The notes under the pieces: model-generated
What the model saw: only the letters and a program-made list of their open reading frames with translations
What the model was told of the DNA's origin: nothing
Databases searched by the model: none
Shown here: piece by piece, positions 5,039-10,982 of the stretch
Layout: each line of letters begins with the position of its first letter
Position numbering within the stretch: the first letter of the stretch is position 1
DNA from: Parcubacteria group bacterium Gr01-1014_72
GTDB lineage: Bacteria; Patescibacteriota; Minisyncoccia; Phycocordibacterales; VMFH01
Length of the DNA stretch: 11,973 nt
Reading direction: 5' to 3'
NCBI GenBank assembly: GCA_007375925.1
Contig: VMFH01000004.1
Coordinates: 1-11,973 of the forward strand
Translations under genes and position numbers: made by a program

Positions 5039-6454
5039 ATGAAGGAAATAAAAAATGAGAGAGCAATGAATGCAATAAACAGGGAAACTGTATTTGATGT
5101 CGTGCCGCCCGAGAAGCGTTCAATTCGCCGCATCGCGCTCCCCCATGGCCGGCAACCCCCTTTTGTTCCCCTGCCACAGGATGAAGGTGGGGGTGTGTTG
5201 CCGCCGACAGAGCCACCGCCTACGTTTCCGAGCGGAGGGGTGGGGCGTCCGCGGCGCTTCGGCGTCTGGACCATTGCGATTGTGTGCGTCATCGGACTTG
5301 GCATAAGCATCTCTCATGTCCTTGGAGGAGCGAAGCTCACGGTGTATCCCCGCATGGAAAAGAGTCCGGTTGATGTGACGCTGTCACTGCGCGAAAAAGC
5401 GGCGGCGGGAAAGCCTTCATACAGCATCGTTCGCGCAATCCGCACCGCTTCCGAGGTGATTCCGGCGGAAGGTGAGGAGCGGGTGGAGCGGAAGGCATCG
5501 GGACAGCTTGTTATTTACAACAATTTCAGTAGCGCGCCCCAGCGCCTCATCAAAAACACCCGCTTTGAGACCGCGTCCGGACTCCTGTATCGCATTGACC
5601 GCTCCGTCGTCGTTCCAGGGCAGCGCACCGTTGAGGGTAAGACGGTTCCGGGGAGTGTTGAGGCGATCGTTTATGCGGATGTTCCGGGAGAGAACTATAA
5701 CCTTAAGCAGAGTGAACTTGCCGGGGACTTTACCGTTCCCGGATTTCGCGGCGACCCGCGGTACGAGAAGTTCTATGCACGCGGGAAGACTGATATGACG
5801 GGAGGTTTTTCGGGTCTTGCGAAGACGGTCTCAAAAGAGAAGCTCTCCGAAACCCGAAAGCGTCTTCAGGTGAAACTCCTGAATGATTTCAGAGCCGAAG
5901 TGCGCGCCACTTTGGAAGCCGATTCCATTCTGTTTGACGAACTCTCACTCGCTTCTTTTGAGTCGCTGCCGAGTACCGAGACGCTCCCAAGCGGCGTGGG
6001 GGTTTACGAGCAGGGGACACTCGCCGTGTTCGTTGTGAAGAAGGAGCAGGTTGCGGCGGCCCTTGCCACATCGGCACTTCCGAATTTTAAGAAAGACATC
6101 CCCCTTGAAATTTTGGACTGGAGCGCCCTCCGTGCGGTTTTCGAAAATAAGAGTATTTTTGTCGGCGGGGAGGGGGCGATCGTCACCGCTCACTTCACGG
6201 GAACGCCCACCTTTGTGTGGACGTACAGCGAATCCAAGCTCATTGCCTCTCTTCTCGGACAGCCGAAAGGGAAACTCCCGGAACTGCTTCGCGAACACCC
6301 GGGAATAGCGCGGGCAGAGGTCGTTGTCCGGCCATTTTGGAAGGGTTCGTTACCGAGTAATCCCAATCGGATTAACGTTACGCTACGGCGTACGGGTGGA
6401 GGGGTAGTTGATTCGCCCGCTTCCGCCGGAAACCGAGGGGTGGTGAGGGAGTAG
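5039..6454 (+). CDS. Single-pass membrane protein with large extracytoplasmic domain, baseplate J-like
   Basis: The protein has 471 residues from ATG 5039, or 462 from ATG 5066. A cytoplasmic N-terminal tail rich in Pro, Gly and Arg (to about residue 73) precedes one hydrophobic span at about 75-96 (WTIAIVCVIGLGISISHVLG); the rest (about 375 residues) is predicted outside the membrane. The segment SGQLVIYNNFSSAPQRLIKN with following TRFETASGLLYRI (about 155-187), then VVVPGQ, PGSVEAIVYADVPGENYN and FTVPGFRG, resembles proteins annotated as baseplate J/gp47-like in Parcubacteria genomes, though no phage genes are near. The tail after about 440 is low-complexity. Pairing with the actin-like gene suggests an envelope-spanning assembly in which the cytoplasmic tail meets the ATPase-like protein. 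The start is uncertain: the extended -10 box abuts 5039, favouring 5066 for translation from that transcript. Family assignment is moderate; function is not known. Confidence 0.72.
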   Translation: MKEIKNERAMNAINRETVFDVVPPEKRSIRRIALPHGRQPPFVPLPQDEGGGVLPPTEPPPTFPSGGVGRPRRFGVWTIAIVCVIGLGISISHVLGGAKLTVYPRMEKSPVDVTLSLREKAAAGKPSYSIVRAIRTASEVIPAEGEERVERKASGQLVIYNNFSSAPQRLIKNTRFETASGLLYRIDRSVVVPGQRTVEGKTVPGSVEAIVYADVPGENYNLKQSELAGDFTVPGFRGDPRYEKFYARGKTDMTGGFSGLAKTVSKEKLSETRKRLQVKLLNDFRAEVRATLEADSILFDELSLASFESLPSTETLPSGVGVYEQGTLAVFVVKKEQVAAALATSALPNFKKDIPLEILDWSALRAVFENKSIFVGGEGAIVTAHFTGTPTFVWTYSESKLIASLLGQPKGKLPELLREHPGIARAEVVVRPFWKGSLPSNPNRINVTLRRTGGGVVDSPASAGNRGVVRE

Positions 6455-6468
6455 TACACGATGCAAAT

Positions 6469-6543
6469 ATACGAATGAGTACGAATTATACGAATGGGGA
6501 AGTGTATCCATTCGTATCATTGGCATAATTCGTAGATTCGTAT
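6469..6543. repeat. Nested TACGAAT/ATTCGTA palindromes upstream of infA
   Basis: Three nested inverted pairs fill this spacer: ATACGAAT (6469-6476) with ATTCGTAT (6536-6543), TACGAATTA (6480-6488) with TAATTCGTA (6526-6534), and ATACGAATGG (6488-6497) with CCATTCGTAT (6508-6517). Together they could form one long hairpin. A 17-base stretch at its right end (6528-6544) recurs at 11628-11644 before dnaK with one difference. The rest of the spacer is the infA promoter. It could act as a terminator-like barrier for the upstream gene, although no T-run follows. Confidence 0.85.
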
Positions 6544-6561
6544 CGCTACCTCTCGTGCCTG

Positions 6562-6590
6562 TTGACTCCGCATCTACCCCTTGCTACAAT
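6562..6590 (+). promoter_or_regulatory. Strong sigma-70 promoter of the infA ribosomal cluster
   Basis: TTGACT (6562-6567) and TACAAT (6585-6590) are separated by exactly 17 bases, each one base from consensus, and TGc precedes the -10 box. Transcription should start near 6597, about 14 bases before the infA ATG at 6611. Confidence 0.85.
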
Positions 6591-6610
6591 AACCCCTGCT
6601 GTACGTAGTG

Positions 6611-6835
6611 ATGGAGAATTCAACTGACAAGAGGAAAGAGGCAGTGCCAGGAACTGTTACCGAAGCGCTCCCGGATACGTTGTTTCGCGTAGCGCTCGCC
6701 GACGGCGGCCCGGAACTGCTTGCTTACTTGGCGGGTCGCATGCGGCACAATAGAATCCGTGTTCTTGTCGGGGACCGCGTCATCGTTGAGCTTGACCCGT
6801 ATGGGGGAAAGGGGAGGATCGTCAAGCGGATGTAG
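6611..6835 (+). CDS. infA: Translation initiation factor IF-1
   Basis: The 74-residue protein is a single S1/OB-fold domain that binds the A site of the 30S subunit during initiation. It follows the IF-1 pattern through GTVTEALPDTLFRVAL (14-29), GRMRHNRIRVLVGDRVIVEL (42-61) and PYGGKGRIVKRM (63-74). The N-terminal tail is slightly longer and more charged than in E. coli. A GTG at 6608 directly before ATG 6611 could add one residue; ATG is preferred. No Shine-Dalgarno sequence lies in the short leader (TGCTGTACGTAGTG). It is the first gene after the strong promoter at 6562-6590, in the conserved infA-rpmJ-rpsM order. Confidence 0.95.
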   Translation: MENSTDKRKEAVPGTVTEALPDTLFRVALADGGPELLAYLAGRMRHNRIRVLVGDRVIVELDPYGGKGRIVKRM

Positions 6836-6851
6836 TATACGCGCCTTCCGC

Positions 6852-6880
6852 GCTCTCTTCTGAAAGAGAGCTCTCTTTTT
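6852..6880 (+). terminator. Hairpin with T-run between infA and rpmJ (possible attenuator)
   Basis: A perfect eight-base stem (GCTCTCTT 6852-6859, AAGAGAGC 6864-6871) with loop CTGA is followed, after TCTC, by five T (6876-6880). The gap before the T-run makes it weaker than a normal intrinsic terminator. It overlaps a 12-base palindrome (6865-6876). As the downstream ribosomal genes have no other obvious promoter, partial termination or RNA processing is more likely than a full stop. Confidence 0.5.
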
Positions 6881-6916
6881 GGTTCACCGCTCCGCACGGG
6901 GGAGTAATGAAAAGTT

Positions 6917-7030
6917 ATGAGAGTACGAGCATCGGTCAAGAAGCTGTGTCCGAAGTGCAAGTCCGTGCGCAGGCGCGGCCAATTGCACGTTACCTGCTCA
7001 AATCCTCGGCACAAACAGCGTCAGGGGTAG
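6917..7030 (+). CDS. rpmJ: 50S ribosomal protein L36
   Basis: The 37-residue protein begins MRVRASVKKLCPKCKSVRRR and ends CSNPRHKQRQG, an unmistakable L36. The zinc-binding residues C11, C14, C27 and H32 are all present, so this is the zinc-carrying form. It is a small basic protein of the large subunit. A GGGGGAG run at 6898-6904 lies 12 bases before the ATG and could serve as a weak, distant ribosome-binding site. It sits between infA and rpsM as in most bacteria. Confidence 0.96.
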   Translation: MRVRASVKKLCPKCKSVRRRGQLHVTCSNPRHKQRQG

Positions 7031-7079
7031 AGGAAGGTAGTTTTTAAGTTTCAAGTTATACGTTTGAAGTTTTTGATAT

Positions 7080-7460
7080 ATGAGAATTTCAGGCATCACA
7101 CTCCCCGAACAGAAGCACGTGGACATCGGGCTGACCGCTCTCTACGGGGTCGGCCGTTCGCGTGCACTCGCGGTTCTCACTGCCGCGGGAGTGTCTTCCG
7201 CAAAACGAGTGCGCGAGATTACACCCGAGGAGGAAAATGCGATTCGCAAAGCGCTTGAGACATTCAAAATTGAAGGAGACCTCAAGCGCGAGACAGCGCA
7301 GAACATCAAACGTCTCAAGGACATCAAGTGCTACCGCGGGACGAGGCACCAGCGAGGACTTCCTGTTCGCGGACAGCGCACCAAGACGAACTCCCGCACG
7401 AGGCGCGGAAACATTCGGAAGACGATGGGTACGGGCAGGAAGAAGGTGGAGAAGAAGTAA
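7080..7460 (+). CDS. rpsM: 30S ribosomal protein S13
   Basis: The 126-residue protein has the normal S13 length and layout. The N-terminal helix-two-turn-helix domain includes GITLPEQKHVDIGLTALYGV (5-24) and the C-terminal basic tail includes CYRGTRHQRGLPVRGQRTKT and ends in GTGRKKVEKK. S13 lies in the head of the 30S subunit and contacts tRNA and the 50S subunit. The 49-base spacer after rpmJ contains AAGTTTCAAGTT-type repeats and no Shine-Dalgarno sequence. The order rpmJ-rpsM-rpsK-rpsD-rpoA is the standard one. Confidence 0.97.
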   Translation: MRISGITLPEQKHVDIGLTALYGVGRSRALAVLTAAGVSSAKRVREITPEEENAIRKALETFKIEGDLKRETAQNIKRLKDIKCYRGTRHQRGLPVRGQRTKTNSRTRRGNIRKTMGTGRKKVEKK

Positions 7461-7474
7461 TAATCATGGAACAT

Positions 7475-7509
7475 GAAACTTGAAACATGGAACACATGTT
7501 TCAGGTTTC
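7475..7509. repeat. AAACTTGAAAC-type hairpin between rpsM and rpsK
   Basis: Arms GAAACTTGAAACATG (7475-7489) and CATGTTTCAGGTTTC (7495-7509) pair over 15 bases with one T-G wobble around GAACA. An alternative ten-base perfect pairing joins 7473-7482 with 7516-7525, just before the rpsK start. Related motifs occur in the rplQ-rplM spacer (10009-10121) and, more loosely, before rpsM and rpsD. Confidence 0.85.
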
Positions 7510-7531
7510 GAGTTACAAGTTTCATAATTGT

Positions 7532-7960
7532 ATGGGTAAGAAGCGAATTGCAACAACGAGTAGTGGCGAAGCGGGACAGGCAGATGCCGCTGTGGGGAGG
7601 GGTTCCAAACGTCGCTTGGAATCGGCTGTCGTGTATGTTGAGTCAACGTACAATAACACCCGCATGACACTCACCGACAAGAAGGGGAACGTTATCGCCT
7701 CGTCGTCGGCGGGAGCGCTTGGATTCAGCGGCGCCAAGAAAGGCACGCCGTTTGCCGCCGCGAAAGTGGGCGAAACGGTTGCGCTCCGTGCGACGGCGAT
7801 GGGAGTCGTAGACGTCTCATTCATCGTGCGCGGCGTCGGATCGGGGAGAGAGTCCTCCATCAGAAGTTTCGCGTCAAAAGGGTTTACCATTACATCAATA
7901 AAAGATGCGACACCCATTCCGTTTAACGGCCCTCGTCCGCCTCGTCCGCGACGCGTTTAG
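7532..7960 (+). CDS. rpsK: 30S ribosomal protein S11
   Basis: From ATG 7532 the protein has 142 residues. A basic, variable N-terminal tail (about 1-32) is followed by the S11 fold: VVYVESTYNNTRMTLTDKKG, ASSSAGALGFSGAKKGTPFA, and the C-terminal TPIPFNGPRPPRPRRV. S11 forms part of the 30S platform near the E site and mRNA exit. An upstream in-frame ATG at 7487 would add 15 residues, but these would be read out of the hairpin repeat at 7475-7525 and do not match S11, so 7532 is chosen. No Shine-Dalgarno sequence is present; the 13-base GTTACAAGTTTCA just upstream is repeated before rplM. Confidence 0.96.
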   Translation: MGKKRIATTSSGEAGQADAAVGRGSKRRLESAVVYVESTYNNTRMTLTDKKGNVIASSSAGALGFSGAKKGTPFAAAKVGETVALRATAMGVVDVSFIVRGVGSGRESSIRSFASKGFTITSIKDATPIPFNGPRPPRPRRV

Positions 7961-7997
7961 AATTTTCCAACTTACAACTTTTAACTTTTAATTACCC

Positions 7998-8597
7998 ATG
8001 AGGATCGGTCCACGATACAGAATAGCGCGCCGTCTCGGAGCAGACGTCTTTGAGAAAACGCAGGGCCAGAAGTTCGCCATGCGCCGCGAGAGGCGCGGCC
8101 GCGAGAACTCACGGCCGCGCTCGGAGTTTGGGCTCCAGCTCTTGGAAAAACAGCGGGCGCGCTACACCTACGGCATCGGCGAACGTCAGTTCAAGCGTTA
8201 TGTGAAAAACATCATTGCGCAGCGTGGAAGGTCGGATACGAAGCTCTTTCAAAAACTTGAGACGCGCCTCGATAACGTTCTGTACCGGCTCGGTCTCGCG
8301 CCGACGCGCCGTGCGGCGAGACAAATGGCCTCTCATGGACACCTCCTTGTCAATGGAGTGCGGACGCGGATTCCCTCGCACGAACTCTCCAAAGGCGACC
8401 GCGTTTCAGTTCGTGTGGGAAGCCGCGACGCCGCACTGTTTGTGCAACTGAAGGAGCGTCTCGCGGAGCATCAAATTCCGCCGTGGCTGTCACTTGATCC
8501 GGAGAAGCGCGAAGGGGTCGTTCTTGCGCTTCCCCCTCTCGAGCGGCGTACGCTTACGTTTGACATTAGTGCGATTTTGGAGTTTTATAAGCGATGA
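7998..8597 (+). CDS. rpsD: 30S ribosomal protein S4
   Basis: The 199-residue protein is a full-length S4, a primary 16S rRNA-binding protein that helps start 30S assembly. The S4 RNA-binding domain is at about 88-150 (RLDNVLYRLGLAPTRRAARQ, then GHLLVNGVRTRIPS). The N-terminal region has no cysteines, so it is the zinc-free form. In many bacteria S4 also regulates the rpsM-rplQ operon by binding its mRNA; no such site can be shown here. The start ATG follows TTAATTACCC with no Shine-Dalgarno sequence, and the 37-base spacer is AT-rich (AACTTTTAACTTTTAAT). Confidence 0.97.
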   Translation: MRIGPRYRIARRLGADVFEKTQGQKFAMRRERRGRENSRPRSEFGLQLLEKQRARYTYGIGERQFKRYVKNIIAQRGRSDTKLFQKLETRLDNVLYRLGLAPTRRAARQMASHGHLLVNGVRTRIPSHELSKGDRVSVRVGSRDAALFVQLKERLAEHQIPPWLSLDPEKREGVVLALPPLERRTLTFDISAILEFYKR

Positions 8598-8661
8598 GTG
8601 GTTTCAGACTTCTCTCTACGACACCTAGGTCCCATTACAAAATACTAATTTTTACCACACC

Positions 8662-9639
8662 ATGAGCACGTTGGAACAAACTGTTACATTGCCCTCACAA
8701 CCCCGGATTGTCCTTGACGAGGACCGGAAGGGGGTGTTTGAGATAGACGGCCTCTACCCGGGGTACGGGCACACGCTCGGCAACTCGCTTCGCCGCATCA
8801 TCCTTTCCTCTCTTCCCGGGGCGGCAATCACTTCGGTCAAAATTGCGGGGGTAGGGCATGAGTTTTCAACGATACAGGGCATCAAGGAGGATGTCATTAT
8901 GATTATTCTCAATCTCAAGAAACTCCGTTTCCGCGTTTTTTCAGAGGAACCGCAGACGGTGACGCTCAAGGTGAAGGGGGTCAAGGACGTGACGGGGGCG
9001 GACATCGTCTGTCCCTCACAGGTGGAGGTACTCAGTCCCGAACAAAATATTGCGACGCTCACTGAGAAAAACGCAGAGCTCCAAGTTGATATGACGATTG
9101 AGCGGGGACTCGGCTATGTTCCGAAGGAGGCGCACGAGAAGGAGCGCGTTGAGATAGGGCGCATCACGCTTGATGCGATTTTTACCCCCATTCGCCGCGT
9201 CAGTTACGAAGTTGAAAATATGCGTGTCGGCACCCGCACCGACTTCAATCGGTTGTGCATCTCAATTGAGACCGACGGCACCATCCGCCCTCGCGAGGCG
9301 CTTGAGCAAGCAATCGCAATCATGATCCACCAGCTCAAGGCAATCGTTGGCTTCAAGGAGGAGGAACCCATTTCCCCAGAAATGCCTGCGGCAGAAATTG
9401 CCCCGCAGCCGACCCCTGAAAAAATAGTTGATCCGGAAATATTGAAGACGAGAATTGAGACACTCGGTCTTTCGCTGCGCACCGAAAAGGCCCTCTCAAG
9501 CGCCAATATCCGGACAGTCGGTGGCCTTGTCCGCAAGAAGGAAGAGGATATTCTTGATATTGAGGGGCTCGGAACGAAAGGAGTGCAGGAAATTCGCCGC
9601 GTCTTGAGCGGGCTTGGCGCCTCTCTCCGGAGCGAGTAG
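8662..9639 (+). CDS. rpoA: DNA-directed RNA polymerase subunit alpha
   Basis: The 325-residue protein has both alpha domains. The N-terminal domain, which dimerises and nucleates RNA polymerase assembly, spans about 1-232 and includes GYGHTLGNSLRRIILSSLPG (34-53) and RPREALEQAIAIMIHQL (209-225). A proline-rich linker follows (about 233-257). The C-terminal domain (258-325) keeps the helix-hairpin-helix pattern, with R273 at the position of the UP-element-contacting arginine (LRTEKALSSANIRTVGGLV) and GLGTKGVQEIRRVL at the end. The DNA-contacting C-terminal domain being kept suggests that UP elements or activators still matter. The 64-base spacer after rpsD shows no clear signal, and there is no Shine-Dalgarno sequence before ACCACACC-ATG. 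Confidence 0.97.
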   Translation: MSTLEQTVTLPSQPRIVLDEDRKGVFEIDGLYPGYGHTLGNSLRRIILSSLPGAAITSVKIAGVGHEFSTIQGIKEDVIMIILNLKKLRFRVFSEEPQTVTLKVKGVKDVTGADIVCPSQVEVLSPEQNIATLTEKNAELQVDMTIERGLGYVPKEAHEKERVEIGRITLDAIFTPIRRVSYEVENMRVGTRTDFNRLCISIETDGTIRPREALEQAIAIMIHQLKAIVGFKEEEPISPEMPAAEIAPQPTPEKIVDPEILKTRIETLGLSLRTEKALSSANIRTVGGLVRKKEEDILDIEGLGTKGVQEIRRVLSGLGASLRSE

Positions 9640-9663
9640 TGGTTTTGGAGTCGCGCATCTTCC

Positions 9664-10020
9664 ATGAGACACCATAACGCAAACAGAAAATTCGGACGTA
9701 CGAGGGCAAAGCGGCGCGCGCTTCTGCGCTCTCTCGCGCGCTCTCTTTTCATCAAGCGGCGCGTACGGACAACCGAGGCGCGCGCGAAGGAGCTCCGTCC
9801 TTTCGTTGAGAAACTGGTGACCCGCGCCCGCACTGTCTCTGTGTCCTCGCAACGCCTCTTGCGAGCTCGCCTTGGCGGCGAAGAGGGGCTCACGGAGCTT
9901 ATGGCGATCGGGAAGGAGATGCAGGGCAGGGCGGGGGGGTACACGCGCATCGCGAAACTCCCTCGCCGCCTGAGCGATGGGAGCCCGATGGCAGTGATAG
10001 AGATAGTGCATGAAGCATAA
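9664..10020 (+). CDS. rplQ: 50S ribosomal protein L17
   Basis: The 118-residue protein matches L17 across its length: MRHHNANRKFGRTRAKRRAL (1-20), then RSLARSLFIKRRVRTTEARA, then KELRPFVEKLVTRAR, ending SDGSPMAVIEIVHEA. L17 lies near the polypeptide exit region of the 50S subunit. It is 24 bases behind rpoA, as usual at the end of the alpha operon. A GGAG at 9647-9650 lies 13 bases before the ATG, too far for a typical Shine-Dalgarno sequence. Its last codons and stop are part of the left arm of the repeat hairpin at 10009-10079. Confidence 0.96.
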   Translation: MRHHNANRKFGRTRAKRRALLRSLARSLFIKRRVRTTEARAKELRPFVEKLVTRARTVSVSSQRLLRARLGGEEGLTELMAIGKEMQGRAGGYTRIAKLPRRLSDGSPMAVIEIVHEA

Positions 10021-10121
10021 AACATGAAACTTGAAACACTTGATTCTTTTTCCTCATGTTCCATGTTTTACGCTTCATGTTTTATGATGTATGTTCCATG
10101 CTTCACGTTACAAGTTTCAAG
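10009..10121. repeat. Compound inverted repeat between rplQ and rplM
   Basis: Arms 10009-10026 (CATGAAGCATAAAACATG) and 10062-10079 (CATGTTTTACGCTTCATG) pair over 18 bases with one mismatch. The left arm contains the rplQ stop codon. Inside lies AAACTTGAAACACTTG, and to the right GTTACAAGTTTCAAG (ending at 10121), which can pair with it and shares 13 bases with the sequence before rpsK. The whole 109-base spacer consists of these repeats; no promoter or terminator is clear. Confidence 0.8.
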
Positions 10122-10129
10122 ACGCAAAT

Positions 10130-10477
10130 ATGAAAACAATCACCATTGATGCGGAAGGAAAGAAGCTCGGGCGCGTTGCGAGCGAGGCGGCGCACGTGCT
10201 TCTTGGGAAGGACACGACGACCGTTGTAAAAAACATGGTCGCACTGGTCTCCGTTCGCGTCGTAAACGCGTCAAAAATACTTCTTGACGAGCGGAAACTT
10301 TCCGGCAAACACTACACGCGTTACACCGGATACCCCGGAGGACTGCGGAGCATGACACTGCGTGAGGTGATCGCGAAGAAGGGCCACACCGGAGCACTTT
10401 TGCGCGCCGTGAAGGGCATGCTTCCGCGAAATAAACTTCGCGATCTGCGCCTCCGGCGATTGATTATGAGCGACTAG
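10130..10477 (+). CDS. rplM: 50S ribosomal protein L13, short form
   Basis: From ATG 10130 the protein has 115 residues, against about 140-145 in most bacteria. The core is clear: IDAEGKKLGRVASEAAHVLL (5-24), then KHYTRYTGYPGGLRSMTLRE and VKGMLPRNKLRDLRLRRL. The usual C-terminal tail after the RKL-like segment, normally with an HPH or HNH-type stretch, is missing, and the N-terminal extension is short. L13 binds 23S rRNA early in 50S assembly. An in-frame ATG at 10091 lies inside the repeat and is rejected. It pairs with rpsI, eight bases downstream, as in most bacteria. No Shine-Dalgarno sequence is seen. Confidence 0.93.
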   Translation: MKTITIDAEGKKLGRVASEAAHVLLGKDTTTVVKNMVALVSVRVVNASKILLDERKLSGKHYTRYTGYPGGLRSMTLREVIAKKGHTGALLRAVKGMLPRNKLRDLRLRRLIMSD

Positions 10478-10485
10478 AACTATCC

Positions 10486-10911
10486 ATGACCGCTGAAACA
10501 AAATCCACTACAGGTACGATCGCGCGCTACATTGAGGCCGTGGGGAGGCGCAAGACCGCCGTGGCGCGCGTTCGCATTACGCCCTCCGCGAAGCAGGAGT
10601 ACGTCATCAACGGCAAAGACCTCAATTCATACTTTCCGACCACGGAACTTCGGCGAGTTGCGATGGAATCCTTTGAAAGAGCCACTCTCGCGAGCACATT
10701 TCGGGTGAGTGCAAAACTTTCCGGAGGCGGCATTGCCGCGCAGTCAGTCGCGTTTCGGCACGCGACGGCGCGCGCGCTCGTCTCCTATGACGCGGAGCTT
10801 CGGAAAAAGCTCAAGAAGGCGGGCTTTTTGAAACGCGACCCGCGCGCGAAGGAACGCCGCAAGTTCGGCCTCAAGAAGGCACGAAAGGCCCCCCAATGGG
10901 CAAAACGGTAG
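10486..10911 (+). CDS. rpsI: 30S ribosomal protein S9
   Basis: The 141-residue protein ends with the diagnostic S9 tail DPRAKERRKFGLKKARKAPQ-WAKR, whose last residues reach toward the P-site tRNA. Earlier parts also fit: YIEAVGRRKTAVARVRI (15-31), INGKDLNSYFP, and the glycine-rich LSGGGIAAQSVAFRHATARA. The first 14 residues are a variable extension. It begins eight bases after rplM, preceded by ACTATCC and no Shine-Dalgarno sequence. The stop codon is the first triplet of a 25-base direct repeat. Confidence 0.96.
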   Translation: MTAETKSTTGTIARYIEAVGRRKTAVARVRITPSAKQEYVINGKDLNSYFPTTELRRVAMESFERATLASTFRVSAKLSGGGIAAQSVAFRHATARALVSYDAELRKKLKKAGFLKRDPRAKERRKFGLKKARKAPQWAKR

Positions 10912-10981
10912 TATATGGATGAAGTATAAGTATATGGAAGAGGAGGGGCGGAGAGATAGTATATGGGGGAAGTATAAGTAT
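10909..10981. repeat. 25-base direct repeat pair between rpsI and grpE
   Basis: Two copies, 10909-10933 and 10957-10981, share 23 of 25 bases (TAGTATATGG, two variable bases, GAAGTATAAGTAT). The period is 48 bases. Copy 1 begins with the rpsI stop codon; copy 2 ends two bases before the grpE ATG. Each holds TATAAG, a possible -10 box, and the GGGGGAAG of copy 2 lies about ten bases from the ATG. Confidence 0.85.
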
Positions 10982-10982
10982 T

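Noticed and set aside
5039..6454. Prophage or phage-tail origin for the baseplate J-like protein
   Set aside because: No other phage genes are present, it has a membrane anchor and an actin-like partner, and it sits among housekeeping genes.
6469..6543. CRISPR array
   Set aside because: The TACGAAT units are only seven to ten bases long, are in both orientations and lack uniform spacers; no cas genes are near.
9204..10064. Open frame of 286 codons on the - strand across rpoA, rplQ and the repeat spacer
   Set aside because: It lies opposite two certain genes, is Ser/Arg-rich low-complexity, and starts within the repeat.
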